From UBA2199 sp964628035 (GTDB lineage Bacteria; Acidobacteriota; Aminicenantia; UBA2199), in contig CAZVPI010000001.1 in the NCBI GenBank assembly GCA_964628035.1, forward strand, positions 372,001-436,000: 64,000 nucleotides of DNA, in the 5' to 3' direction. Position numbers and translations under genes: made by a program. How positions within the stretch are numbered: the stretch's first letter is position 1; each line of letters starts with the position of its first letter. Of the stretch, positions 43,895-52,157 are shown one piece after another. Under the pieces are notes generated by a model. It made no database searches. It was not told where the DNA came from and saw nothing but the letters and a program-made list of their open reading frames with translations.

Positions 43895-44554
43895 ATGAAG
43901 GCCTTGTGGGACAGCGACGCCAGGCTGGTGAACGCCGTTCTGGCCGGCGATACCGCCGCCTGGCAGAAATTCATCCTGCAATACTCGAATTTCATCTATC
44001 GCGCCATCGTGCGCTATGTCGGCGACTACGACGAGAAGATGGCCGTGTACCTGCACGTGCTGGAAAAACTGCGCGAAGACCGTTTCCAGCGCCTGCGCCG
44101 CTTCTCCTTCCAGTCCAAGCTCTCCACCTGGCTGACGGTGGTGGCGCGGCGCCTGGCCCTCGATTTCCTGCGCGCCAGGTACGGGCGCGACTTCGCGCTG
44201 AAAAAGATCCGCGTGGTCTCGCTGGATGGCGAGCCCGATTACGGCCGTCTGCTGGCCGACATGAAGACGCCTGAGGAGGCGGCCGCCGCCAACGAGCGCG
44301 AGGCCCTGCGGCGGCGGCTGGAGGCGGGCCTGCGCCGGGCCATGGCCGCCCTGGGCGAGAGGGAGCGCCTGGCCCTGCAGATGGTCTACTTCGAGGGGAT
44401 GAAGGTCAATGAGGCGGGGCGGCTGCTGCGCCTGCCCTCACCCTACAAGTTCCTGGCCAGGGTGCTGAGAAAGATCCGCGGCGAGCTGCAGGCGGAACCG
44501 GAATTCCACCGCGACGCGGTCGCCGCCGCTTTCGAAGGGGAAGCCCATGACTGA
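43895..44554 (+). CDS. ECF-type RNA polymerase sigma factor
   Basis: 219 residues. Region 2 spans about 20-95 (AVYLHVLEKLREDRFQRLRR, FSFQSKLSTWLTVVARRLAL DFLRAR split here) and region 4 about 145-195 (LGERERLALQMVYFEGMKVN EAGRLLRLP). The linker is longer than in many ECFs. It overlaps by 8 bases a membrane zinc-finger protein that should be its anti-sigma factor. The signal is unknown. Start ATG 43895 is defined by the promoter. Confidence 0.85.
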   Translation: MKALWDSDARLVNAVLAGDTAAWQKFILQYSNFIYRAIVRYVGDYDEKMAVYLHVLEKLREDRFQRLRRFSFQSKLSTWLTVVARRLALDFLRARYGRDFALKKIRVVSLDGEPDYGRLLADMKTPEEAAAANEREALRRRLEAGLRRAMAALGERERLALQMVYFEGMKVNEAGRLLRLPSPYKFLARVLRKIRGELQAEPEFHRDAVAAAFEGEAHD

Positions 44555-45659
44555 GCACGTGAACAGCGAAGCCCTGGCGGCCTACATCGACGGCCGCCTG
44601 GACGGGAGGCGGCGCAATGAGGTGGAAGCTCACCTGGCGCGCTGCCGCGAGTGCCGCCGGGAACTGGCCGACGTGGCCGCGCTCCTGGCCGGCCGGGAGG
44701 AGGTCCCGGGCGAATTCCTGGAGAAGGCGCTGGGCGACTCCGCGGGCCGGGCCGTTTCGCGCCGCCCCCTGCTCCTGCGCCCCGCTTTCGGCATCGCCGC
44801 CGCTTTGCTGGTCGCCGTGGCCGCCGGCTTCTTCTTTCTCGGCCGCGGCCGGGTGGCCCTGCCGCCGGCGGCCGGGGGCGGAGCGGCGACGGAAACCGGC
44901 GCCTGGCAGGAGGGCCTGCAGGCCGGCGGCGAAGGATCGGCCGCGACGGATCCAGACGGGAAGGCTTTTGCGCCGGACCGCTCCGGGCCGCAAAAGGAGA
45001 AAAAAAGCGCGGACCGGGCGCCCGGCCGTCAGGAAAAGAATGAGGCGGCGCCCATCGCCGACGCCGATTTCCAGGCGCCCGTGGAAACGGACAAGGATGA
45101 GGCCGCCGGCAAGGGAGCGGTTGACAGCGAGGAGGAAGCCCGCCTGCGGGAGTCCGTTCGCCAGGAAGCTCAGCCTGCCGGCGGAGAATCGAGGCTGGGC
45201 GCGGCCGCCAAGGCGGCTCCCGCCCCCCTGCCGCCGCTTGCGGACAGGCTCGATGCTTCGCGCCGGGCCATGGCGGGACAGGTCGCGGAGCCCGGGCAAC
45301 GGCCCATGAGGGCCGTTGCCCGGGCGCTGCAGCTTTTTCTGACGGCCAGCGGCCGCGCCGCAGCCCCGGCCGACCTGGGCATGGTCGAAGCGGTCTCCGC
45401 GCCCCTGGCGCGCATCGAGGGGGAGGCCGCAGCCGACCTGCTGCCGCCCGGGCTTGCCGGCGTGGGCGACTGGCTGCCGGCCGGGGCGTCCCTGGAGGTG
45501 ACGATCGATGCCCAGGGCCGGGTGCTGGCGGTGGACCTGCTGGGGGAGTGGGAGGAGGTAGCCGCCTCCCGGGCCAGGCGCGAGGCGCTGGGGCTGGCCT
45601 TCGCCCCTGGGGGCGCGGCGCGCAGGCGAGCCGTCTTGCGGCGGGATCCCGCTTTTTGA
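44547..45659 (+). CDS. Membrane anti-sigma factor with zf-HC2 domain
   Basis: 370 residues. The N-terminal ~45 form an anti-sigma zinc finger (EAHLARCRECRREL with His-x3-Cys-x2-Cys). One membrane helix follows (about 82-100, AFGIAAALLVAVAAGFFFLG). The remaining 270 residues are periplasmic, first a long disordered Glu/Lys/Pro/Ala region, then a C-terminal compact domain (EVTIDAQGRVLAVDLLGEWE). It should hold the ECF factor at the membrane until a periplasmic signal arrives. Confidence 0.8.
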   Translation: MTEHVNSEALAAYIDGRLDGRRRNEVEAHLARCRECRRELADVAALLAGREEVPGEFLEKALGDSAGRAVSRRPLLLRPAFGIAAALLVAVAAGFFFLGRGRVALPPAAGGGAATETGAWQEGLQAGGEGSAATDPDGKAFAPDRSGPQKEKKSADRAPGRQEKNEAAPIADADFQAPVETDKDEAAGKGAVDSEEEARLRESVRQEAQPAGGESRLGAAAKAAPAPLPPLADRLDASRRAMAGQVAEPGQRPMRAVARALQLFLTASGRAAAPADLGMVEAVSAPLARIEGEAAADLLPPGLAGVGDWLPAGASLEVTIDAQGRVLAVDLLGEWEEVAASRARREALGLAFAPGGAARRRAVLRRDPAF

Positions 45660-45702
45660 GTGGAGGCAGAGGGGCAGAGTCTGTAGATTGGGAGGGGGGG
45701 CC

Positions 45703-46161
45703 TTATTTGAGGGTGAACTCCTTCCTGGCCAGCAGCAGGCCCCCTGCGGTGATCGCCACCGTCCATGTTCCCGGCTTGCCGGCGAAGCTCTTTTGCGGCA
45801 GGGAATCCCAGGCGGCGAAATAAGCCAGGGTGCGGCCCCTGGCGTTGACCGTCACGCTGCGCGAGCGGCGGACGCGCAAATTCTCCGGGGAATACCAGTG
45901 CCACTGCAGGCTCAGGGGTCGGTTCACGTTCAGCACCTTGATCAGCGCGTGGACGGCTTCGGCCCCCTGCTCGAGCGTCCCGTCCGCGAGCGGCTTTTCC
46001 AGGTCGACGGCGCCGGGATCGCCGGCGACGACCGCCATGGCCGCCACGACCTCCTGCGGATCGTCGGGCAGGCCGACCTTCAGGCTGACGCAGGCGGCGG
46101 GGAGGAAGAGCAGGGCCAGGCCGAGCCCCCGGATCCAGGCGACAAAGGTTCGCGGTTTCAT
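45703..46161 (-). CDS. Predicted lipoprotein of unknown function
   Basis: 152 residues. MKPRTFVAWIRGLGLALLFL followed by PAACVSLK is a lipoprotein signal with the lipidated Cys in PAAC. The mature part has mixed beta content (RPLSLQWHWYSPENLRVRRS, GTWTVAITAGGLLLARKEF), perhaps a single Ig-like fold. ATG 46161 is preferred over 46170 because a TACAAT box ends exactly 7 bases before it; the 46170 ATG overlaps that box. It converges on the anti-sigma gene. Confidence 0.7.
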   Translation of the reverse strand: MKPRTFVAWIRGLGLALLFLPAACVSLKVGLPDDPQEVVAAMAVVAGDPGAVDLEKPLADGTLEQGAEAVHALIKVLNVNRPLSLQWHWYSPENLRVRRSRSVTVNARGRTLAYFAAWDSLPQKSFAGKPGTWTVAITAGGLLLARKEFTLK

Positions 46162-46168
46162 CGGCTTC

Positions 46169-46197
46169 ATTGTAGCGGGTCCGCCCGCGGCTGGCAA
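46169..46197 (-). promoter_or_regulatory. Promoter of the lipoprotein gene, leaderless type
   Basis: TTGCCA (46197-46192), 17 bases, TACAAT (46174-46169), then 7 bases to ATG 46161, minus strand. Confidence 0.65.
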
Positions 46198-46218
46198 GGG
46201 CCGTCAGCGCGCCGTTTC

Positions 46219-46247
46219 TTGACTTTGCCCGGCGTTGATTGTATAGT
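46219..46247 (+). promoter_or_regulatory. Promoter of murA operon
   Basis: TTGACT (46219-46224), 17 bases, TATAGT (46242-46247). The leader to ATG 46290 is about 36 bases, GC-rich, without a visible Shine-Dalgarno sequence. Confidence 0.75.
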
Positions 46248-46289
46248 GGGGCCGCGCCGGGCCGCCAGACGCGGGCCCGAGCCCACCGC

Positions 46290-47576
46290 ATGCGCAACAT
46301 CATCATCTCGATCCGTGGCGGCCGGCCGCTGGCCGGCAGCGTCGCTGTTTCCGGCGCCAAAAACGCCGCCCTTCCCGAACTCGCCGCCGTCTGCCTGAGC
46401 GCCGAACCGGTGAGCTTCCGCAACCTGCCGGTGGTGGAGGACATCCGCGTGATGGTCGCCGCCCTGCGCGCCGCCGGAGCCGAGGTGGCCGCCGCGCCCG
46501 TCGCGGCCGGCGAGCCCGAAGGCCGCTCCCTGCGCCTGGCCATGCCGGAGCTGCGCTCGCCGCAGGTCTCCCACGAGATCGCCAACACCACCCGCGCCTC
46601 GGTGCTGCTGCTCGGGCCGCTGCTGGCCCGCTGCGGCGAGGCCCGGGTCTCCATGCCCGGCGGCTGCCCCATCGGCGAGCGCAAGATCGATTTCCACCTG
46701 CTGGGTCTCGAGCGCATGGGCGCCGAGATCCGTTCCGAGGGCGGCTATCTCCATGCCCGCTGCCGCCGCCTGCGCGGCATCGAGTTCTCCTTCCCGGGCA
46801 AGACGGTCACCGGCACCGAAAACCTGCTGATGGCCGCCGCCCTGGCCGAGGGCACGACCGTGTTGCGCAACTGCGCCCTGGAGCCCGAGGTGGCCGACCT
46901 GGCCGCCCTGCTCTCGGGGATGGGCGCCGACATCGCCTCCGAGGACGGAGGCGAAACCTTCGTGGTCCGCGGCCGCTCCTCGCTCCATGGCGCGGAGCAC
47001 CGCGTCATTCCCGACCGCATCGAAGCCGGCACTTACCTGATCGCCGGCTGCTTCCCGGGCAACGACCTACGCGTAGAGGGGGTCGAGCCGGGGCATTTGG
47101 GCAGCCTGCTGTCGGTGCTGGCCGCCATGGGCGCCGACGTGGAGACCGGCTGCGGCGAGTTCCGCGCCCGCGGCGGCGCCGCGCTCGGGCCGGCCGTTGT
47201 GGTCACCGAGCCCTACCCCGGCTTTCCCACCGACCTGCAGGCCCAGCTGACCACCCTGCTCACCCAGGCGGGCGGGCTGTCGCGGGTGCGCGAGACGATC
47301 TTCAACGACCGCTTCCGCCACGTGAACGAGTTGAAGCGCCTGGGCGCGGACATCGAGGTGCGCGGCGACGAGGCGCTTGTGCGCGGCGGCGCCCGCCTGC
47401 GCGGCGCCGTGCTCAAGACCACCGACCTGCGCGCCTCGGCGGCCCTCGTCCTCGGCGCCCTGGCGGCCGCGGGGGAGACGCGCATCGAGAACGCCTACCA
47501 GCTGTTCCGCGGCTACGAGGACATGCCCGGAAAATTGCAAAAGCTCGGCGCCGAGATTACAATCAGCCAGGAGTAG
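46290..47576 (+). CDS. murA: UDP-N-acetylglucosamine 1-carboxyvinyltransferase
   Basis: First committed step of peptidoglycan synthesis, transferring enolpyruvate from PEP to UDP-GlcNAc. The 428 residues start with ISIRGGRPLAGSVAVSGAKN AALPE (split after 20) and have the catalytic loop PGGCPIGERKIDFH with Cys126, the residue attacked by fosfomycin. TDLQAQLTTLLTQA and NAYQLFRGYEDMPGKLQKLG are typical. First gene of a murA-HIT-UPF0173-NYN run. Confidence 0.95.
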   Translation: MRNIIISIRGGRPLAGSVAVSGAKNAALPELAAVCLSAEPVSFRNLPVVEDIRVMVAALRAAGAEVAAAPVAAGEPEGRSLRLAMPELRSPQVSHEIANTTRASVLLLGPLLARCGEARVSMPGGCPIGERKIDFHLLGLERMGAEIRSEGGYLHARCRRLRGIEFSFPGKTVTGTENLLMAAALAEGTTVLRNCALEPEVADLAALLSGMGADIASEDGGETFVVRGRSSLHGAEHRVIPDRIEAGTYLIAGCFPGNDLRVEGVEPGHLGSLLSVLAAMGADVETGCGEFRARGGAALGPAVVVTEPYPGFPTDLQAQLTTLLTQAGGLSRVRETIFNDRFRHVNELKRLGADIEVRGDEALVRGGARLRGAVLKTTDLRASAALVLGALAAAGETRIENAYQLFRGYEDMPGKLQKLGAEITISQE

Positions 47577-47580
47577 GACC

Positions 47581-47913
47581 ATGGAAGACTGCATCTTTTG
47601 CCGGATCGCCGCCGGCGCCCTGCCCACGCCCCTCGTCTACGAGGACGCGGACGCGGTCGCCTTCCGCGACATCCAGCCCCAGGCCCCGGTCCACCTGCTG
47701 GTGGTGCCGCGCCGCCACGTCGCCTCGCTGAACGAGGCCGATGACGGGGCGCTGCTGGGCCGGCTGCTGCTGGCGGCGCGCAAGGCCGCCGCCCTGGAGG
47801 GGCTGGCGCAGTACCGGCTGGTGATCAACTGCGGCGAGCAGGCGGGGCAGTCGGTGTTCCACCTGCACGTGCACGTGCTGGGCGGCCGCGTCATGTCCTG
47901 GCCCCCCGGCTGA
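47581..47913 (+). CDS. HIT family hydrolase
   Basis: A 110-residue histidine-triad protein of the Hint/YcfF type, which cleaves nucleoside phosphoramidates and similar compounds. CIFCRIAAG is the N-terminal zinc-like motif, HLLVVPRRHVASL is conserved, and the triad is HLHVHVLGG (HxHxH). It starts four bases after murA and is translated from the same mRNA. Confidence 0.92.
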   Translation: MEDCIFCRIAAGALPTPLVYEDADAVAFRDIQPQAPVHLLVVPRRHVASLNEADDGALLGRLLLAARKAAALEGLAQYRLVINCGEQAGQSVFHLHVHVLGGRVMSWPPG

Positions 47914-47922
47914 GGAGGAGGC

Positions 47923-48576
47923 ATGAAAATCACCTGGCTCGGACACTCGGCCCTGAAGATCGAGGGCAGCCGCACCGTGTTCGTCGATCCGTTCCTCACC
48001 GGCAATCCCAAGGCGTCGCTGCGCCTCGAGGAGATCGACCGCGCCGACGTCGTCGCCGTCACCCACGACCACGGCGACCACCTGGGCGACAGCTTCGCCA
48101 TCTGCCAGAGGACCGGCGCCACCCTGGTCGCCATGTTCGAGATCGCCCTGGCCGCGCAGGAGAAGAAGCTCAAGGCCGAGGGCATCAACGTCGGCGGCAC
48201 GGCCCGCGTCTCCGGCGTCGAGGTCTCCCTGGTGCCGGCCTTCCACAGCGCCGGCCGCGGCACGGCCGCGGGGGTGGTGGTGGCCCTGGACGGGCGCAGT
48301 CTCTACCATGCCGGCGACACCGGGCTGACCCTGGAGATGCAGCTGATCGGCGAAATGTACCGCCCCGACATCGCCTTCCTGCCCATCGACGGCTACTACA
48401 ACATGACCCCGCGCCTGGCCGCCAAGGCGGCGCAGCTGCTGGGCGTGCCGCGCGCCGTTCCCATCCACTTCGGCACCTTCCCCCACATCCAGTCCTCGCC
48501 CGAGGAGTTCCGGGAGCTGGCCGGCCCGTCCTGCCGGGTGACCATCCTGCGGCCGGGCGAAGCGGTCGAGATCTGA
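47923..48576 (+). CDS. UPF0173-type metallo-beta-lactamase-fold hydrolase
   Basis: 217 residues of the metal-dependent hydrolase family UPF0173. MKITWLGHSALKIEG, the metal motif VTHDHGDHLGD (HxHxDH variant as in the family), YHAGDTGLTLEM and VPIHFGTFP are all present. The substrate is not known. One-base overlap (TGATG) with the next gene. Confidence 0.9.
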   Translation: MKITWLGHSALKIEGSRTVFVDPFLTGNPKASLRLEEIDRADVVAVTHDHGDHLGDSFAICQRTGATLVAMFEIALAAQEKKLKAEGINVGGTARVSGVEVSLVPAFHSAGRGTAAGVVVALDGRSLYHAGDTGLTLEMQLIGEMYRPDIAFLPIDGYYNMTPRLAAKAAQLLGVPRAVPIHFGTFPHIQSSPEEFRELAGPSCRVTILRPGEAVEI

Positions 48577-49052
48577 TGCCCTACGTCATAGACGGCAACA
48601 ACCTGATCGGCTGCGCCCCCGATTTCAGCCTCGGCGACCCCGAGGCGCGCTCCAAGATGGTGGCCATCATCCGCAAGTTCCAGGAGAGCAAGAACACCAA
48701 GGTCACGGTCGTCTTCGACGGCGAGCCGCAGGGCAGCGAGCACCAGTTCCCGGTCAACGCCAAGCTCAGCGTGATCTACCCCCGCTACGGCCGCAGCGCC
48801 GACGACGAGATCAAGGGCCTGCTGGAGAACTGCCCCCACGCCAAGGAGACGGTGCTGGTGACCGCCGACCGCGAACTGAAGCGCTTCGCCAAGGAGCAGG
48901 GGGTGCGCACGGTCAATTCCATCGAGTTCTATTTCACCCTGAAGAAGGCCTTCGCGCACCAGGACCGCAAGGAGGAGACGCTCAAGCGGGTGAACGCCCG
49001 CGTCTCGAAGAGCGAAGTGGAGCAGTGGCTCAAGATCTTCAGCGACAAATAG
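48576..49052 (+). CDS. NYN-domain ribonuclease-like protein (YacP type)
   Basis: 158 residues. YVIDGNNLIG, VTVVFDGEPQ, ADDEIKGLLE and VLVTADRELKRFAKEQGV follow the PIN/NYN nuclease fold, with the acidic residues of its metal site kept. B. subtilis Rae1/YacP is a ribosome-associated endoribonuclease; the same role here is only inferred. The C-terminus is basic and helical. Last gene of the murA run. Confidence 0.82.
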   Translation: MPYVIDGNNLIGCAPDFSLGDPEARSKMVAIIRKFQESKNTKVTVVFDGEPQGSEHQFPVNAKLSVIYPRYGRSADDEIKGLLENCPHAKETVLVTADRELKRFAKEQGVRTVNSIEFYFTLKKAFAHQDRKEETLKRVNARVSKSEVEQWLKIFSDK

Positions 49053-49076
49053 CAGCAAGGGCCTGATGGCCGTCCC

Positions 49077-49094
49077 GCCCCGCTTCGACGGGGC
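49077..49094. other. Hairpin between convergent genes
   Basis: GCCCCG (49077-49082) and CGGGGC (49089-49094) flank six bases in the 52-base gap between the NYN gene and the response regulator gene. No T-run follows on either strand. Confidence 0.35.
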
Positions 49095-49104
49095 TCGGCC
49101 GGGA

Positions 49105-50172
49105 TCAGATGATGTGGAACTCCATGGCCTTCAGCACCGCCTGGGTGCGGGTCTTGACCTCCATTTTGCGGAAGATGTTGTGGGTGTGGGTCTTGACCGT
49201 CTTCTCGCTCAGGAACAGCTTCTCGCTGATGGCCAGGTTGGAGAGCCCCGAGGCCAGCGCCTTCAGGATCTCGATCTCGCGATGGCTGAGCCCGAAGTCG
49301 TTTTCCGGCTTCCTGAAGGTCATCTCGGGATTGGTGTCCTCCAGGAGCTCGCTCAGCAGGCGGTCGGAGAGCTCGCGGCTGACCCAGACCTGGCCGGCCG
49401 TGATGCAGTCCAGCGCCTTGCGCAGCACCGACTTGCCGATGTTGGCCGGAAGGAAGCCCTTGACGCCGCGGCGCAGGAGCTCCTTCTTGCGCTCATCGTC
49501 GCAGGCGCAGTTGATGATCACCGTCCTGGCGTTGGGGAAGACGAGCTTGATCTGCGAGAAAAAGGCGTCGAGGTCGCGCAGGAACGGCTCGTTGCAGGAG
49601 GCGCACACCAGCAGCAGCGCCACGTCCAGGTTGAAGTCGTTGCGGCGGATGTAGTCGAAGGAATGGTAGGCGTGCAGCAGGCCGTACTCGGGGTTCTCGC
49701 GGAAGAAGCTTTCCAGGCCTTCCCGGACCAGCTGGTGGTGGCCGACGAGGACGATGTTGGTGCGCGCCTTGGCGGCCTGGCGCTTGCCGGCGATCTCGTG
49801 GGCGCGCTCCTCGACCGCGGCGCGCAGCTTGCGCAGGATGATGTCGTTCTCGGTCGACTTGGAGATGTAGTCGAAGATGCCGGTCTTCATGGCGTCGATG
49901 GCGCTCTCGTAGCTCGGGTAGCCGGTGATGACCAGGATGCGCAGGAAGGCGTCCAGCGCCTTCAGCGACCTGGCCAGGCGCAGGCCGTCCTCGTTCTTCA
50001 GGTGCAGGTCGAGCAGGCAGACGTCGACCTCGTGCTTCTGGATCGCCGCCCGCGCCTGGGCCGAGTCGCTGGCGGTGTACACGCGGAAGCCCTCGTTCTT
50101 CAGCCACAGCTGCAGGCTCTTCTGCACCATGAGGTCGTCGTCGACGATCAGCAGCCCCGGTTTATCCTTCAT
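49105..50172 (-). CDS. Tandem-receiver response regulator with LuxR-type HTH
   Basis: 355 residues. Receiver 1 (about 5-122) is complete: acidic D11-D13, phospho-acceptor D55 (VCLLDLHLKNEDG), T83 and K105. Receiver 2 (about 138-255) is degenerate. NarL-type IADDHPLVREGL appears as VLVGHHQLVREGL, and the phospho-Asp region reads ALLLVCASCNEP, so acidic residues are lost and C190, C193, C222 and C224 appear. A LuxR/NarL HTH (294-350, LSHREIEILKALASGLSNLA ISEKL) ends the protein. It overlaps the kinase gene by 11 bases. Confidence 0.88.
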   Translation of the reverse strand: MKDKPGLLIVDDDLMVQKSLQLWLKNEGFRVYTASDSAQARAAIQKHEVDVCLLDLHLKNEDGLRLARSLKALDAFLRILVITGYPSYESAIDAMKTGIFDYISKSTENDIILRKLRAAVEERAHEIAGKRQAAKARTNIVLVGHHQLVREGLESFFRENPEYGLLHAYHSFDYIRRNDFNLDVALLLVCASCNEPFLRDLDAFFSQIKLVFPNARTVIINCACDDERKKELLRRGVKGFLPANIGKSVLRKALDCITAGQVWVSRELSDRLLSELLEDTNPEMTFRKPENDFGLSHREIEILKALASGLSNLAISEKLFLSEKTVKTHTHNIFRKMEVKTRTQAVLKAMEFHII

Positions 50173-51949
50173 GGCTTTCCGCTCCCCGCCGCGGCAGGGT
50201 CACGATCAGGTGCGCGCCGCCGCCGCCGCCCGTGAGCGACGGCAGCCCGCCGCCCTCGCCCAGGGTGATGGTCCCGCCGTGGCGCTTGACGATGTGGTAG
50301 GAGATGTACAGCCCCAGGCCGGCCCCCTTGGCGTCCTTGGAGGTGTTGAAGGGCTCGAAGATCTTGCTCTGGATCGACTCGGGGAACCCCGGCCCGGTGT
50401 CGCGGATGTGGACGGCGTAGCCGTCGCCGGCCGCCTCGACCCTGAGGAAGACCTCGCCGCGCTTCTCCATGGCCTCGCTGGCGTTGACGATCATGTTCAT
50501 GAACACCTGCTGCAGGCTGTCGGCGTTGCACAGCAGGGGGCGCTTCTCGCGCGGGCTCTCCCAGCGCAGCGCCGTGCGCCCGAGCTGTTTGCTCAGCTTG
50601 AGCACCTGGCAGGCCGTGTCCAGGATCTCCTCCAGGTCGGCCTCCTGGAACGTCTCCAGGTTGACCTTGCCGTGGTCGAGGAGCTTGCGGGTGATCTTGC
50701 GCACGCGGGCGATCTCCCTCTCGGCCAGGGGCAGCACCTCGCCGACGTCGCCGCCGGCGTCCTTCAGCCGCCCCTTGATGACGGCGATGGAGTTGGCGAT
50801 GGCGAACAGCGGGTTGTTCACCTCGTGGGCGATGTTGGCCGCCAGGCGGCCGGTGGCGGCCAGCTTCTCGGTCAGCACCAGCCGCTCCTCCATTTCGCGG
50901 CGGCGGACGCTCTCCCGCTCCAGCCGCTCGAGCATGGTGTTGATGTTCTGGCTCAGCTGGGCGATCTCGTCGCGGTTCCCCTCGGGGACGCGGATGGAGA
51001 GGTCGGCGAAACTGGTGATGTCGCTCGTCCGCCGCGAGATCTCCCGCAGCCGGCGCAGCAGCAGGCGGTCGACGAACAGGAACAGCAGCAGCCCCAGCAG
51101 CAGGGTGCTCAGCAGCAGGGAGGCGAGGAACGTGCGCGCAGCCCTCTCCTGCAGCCGGAACAGGGCGGCGTCGGGGCTGGCGCGCACGACGAAGACCGGC
51201 GAGCCTTCGGGATCGGCGAAGGCGCTGTAGACGCGCAGCAGGCCGCCCGCTTCGTGCTGCAGGAAGCCGTCGCGGAACAGGAGCCGCGCCGGGCCCTGGC
51301 CCAGCTCGGCGACGGCCTGCTCGGGGGTGAGCAGGGCCGTCATCTCCTGAACGGCGGCCGCGAGGCGCTCGTTGAAGTCGCTGTTGATCAGGCGGCCCAT
51401 GACCACCCGGCCGTTCATCGGCCCGCTGGAATCGGTGTGCAGGATCGGCGCCGACACCAGGAACAGCGGCCCGTGCTCGGAGGAGGAGAAAAAGCGGCGC
51501 TGCCGGGGGCGGTCGAAATCGTCGTACAGGATACGCCAGAAACCGGTGTTGCGCGGGTGGCCGGGATCGAAGCGCAGCGGCCGGCGGCGCAGCCGGTCGT
51601 AGCCCTCGTGGTAGATCGTCTTTTTCACCCGGTTGATGACCAGGATGACGTTCATGTCGTACTCGGGGATCACCGCCGCCGGCATCGACTGCGACTCGAA
51701 CTCGCGCGTCGGCTTCGTGGCGTACTCGTACATCACGTCCCAGGCGGCCCAATCGAAGCAGATGGTGGCGATGCGCTTTTTCTCGTTCTCGACCATCTCG
51801 TGCACGCGCAAGGCCACTTTGGCGCTCATGATGTGCTTTTGCTCCGTGCTGGAACGGCGGATGGTCATCTGGTTCAGGGCGACGTAGGCCAGGGAGAACA
51901 GGAGGCCGGCCGCGGCGATGAAGAGGGCCAGCTTGGATTTCAGCGACAT
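50162..51949 (-). CDS. CHASE4-like sensor histidine kinase
   Basis: 595 residues. Helix 1 (5-25), a periplasmic sensor (about 40-270) with CHASE4-like features (FDWAAWDVMYEYATKPTREF), helix 2 (273-293), HAMP (~294-346), HisKA with H375 in ANIAHEVNNPLFAI, and HATPase_c with N (FMNMIVNASEAM), G1 (DTGPGFP) and GAGLGLYISYHIVKRHGG. Partner of the overlapping response regulator. ATG 51949 is set by the promoter; the frame upstream to 52069 would begin before it. Confidence 0.93.
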   Translation of the reverse strand: MSLKSKLALFIAAAGLLFSLAYVALNQMTIRRSSTEQKHIMSAKVALRVHEMVENEKKRIATICFDWAAWDVMYEYATKPTREFESQSMPAAVIPEYDMNVILVINRVKKTIYHEGYDRLRRRPLRFDPGHPRNTGFWRILYDDFDRPRQRRFFSSSEHGPLFLVSAPILHTDSSGPMNGRVVMGRLINSDFNERLAAAVQEMTALLTPEQAVAELGQGPARLLFRDGFLQHEAGGLLRVYSAFADPEGSPVFVVRASPDAALFRLQERAARTFLASLLLSTLLLGLLLFLFVDRLLLRRLREISRRTSDITSFADLSIRVPEGNRDEIAQLSQNINTMLERLERESVRRREMEERLVLTEKLAATGRLAANIAHEVNNPLFAIANSIAVIKGRLKDAGGDVGEVLPLAEREIARVRKITRKLLDHGKVNLETFQEADLEEILDTACQVLKLSKQLGRTALRWESPREKRPLLCNADSLQQVFMNMIVNASEAMEKRGEVFLRVEAAGDGYAVHIRDTGPGFPESIQSKIFEPFNTSKDAKGAGLGLYISYHIVKRHGGTITLGEGGGLPSLTGGGGGAHLIVTLPRRGAESHEG

Positions 51950-51956
51950 CGGCAAA

Positions 51957-51985
51957 ATTATAAGGATTTTGCAAATCAAATACAA
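51957..51985 (-). promoter_or_regulatory. Promoter of the kinase/regulator pair, leaderless type
   Basis: TTGTAT (51985-51980), 17 bases, perfect TATAAT (51962-51957), then 7 bases to ATG 51949, minus strand. The -35 is part of the repeat at 51966-52020. Confidence 0.75.
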
Positions 51986-52020
51986 CTTTTGTTGTATGAA
52001 TTTTGTAAACAGAATACAAC
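51966..52020. promoter_or_regulatory. Putative operator: 21-bp direct repeats and inverted ATACAAC half-sites
   Basis: Positions 51966-51986 and 52000-52020 agree at 17 of 21 bases (ATTTTGCAAATCAAATACAAC is split here as ATTTTGCAAA TCAAATACAAC). Half-site ATACAAC occurs at 51980-51986 and 52014-52020 and inverted (GTTGTAT) at 51991-51997. The first pair is a perfect 7-bp inverted repeat with TTTT between. It overlaps the kinase -35 and lies upstream of the protease gene, so the regulator may bind here. Confidence 0.6.
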
Positions 52021-52157
52021 CTGATTTAAGTCTTTTGCCTGATTGCGCCGGGGATCTGAAAGGATTCATATTATAGTGATGAAAAATGTGATCTTTCCAA
52101 CCCTTTCGGTCCGAGAATCGATTTCCTCAAATCAAATCAATTAATAAGGAGAAGTTC

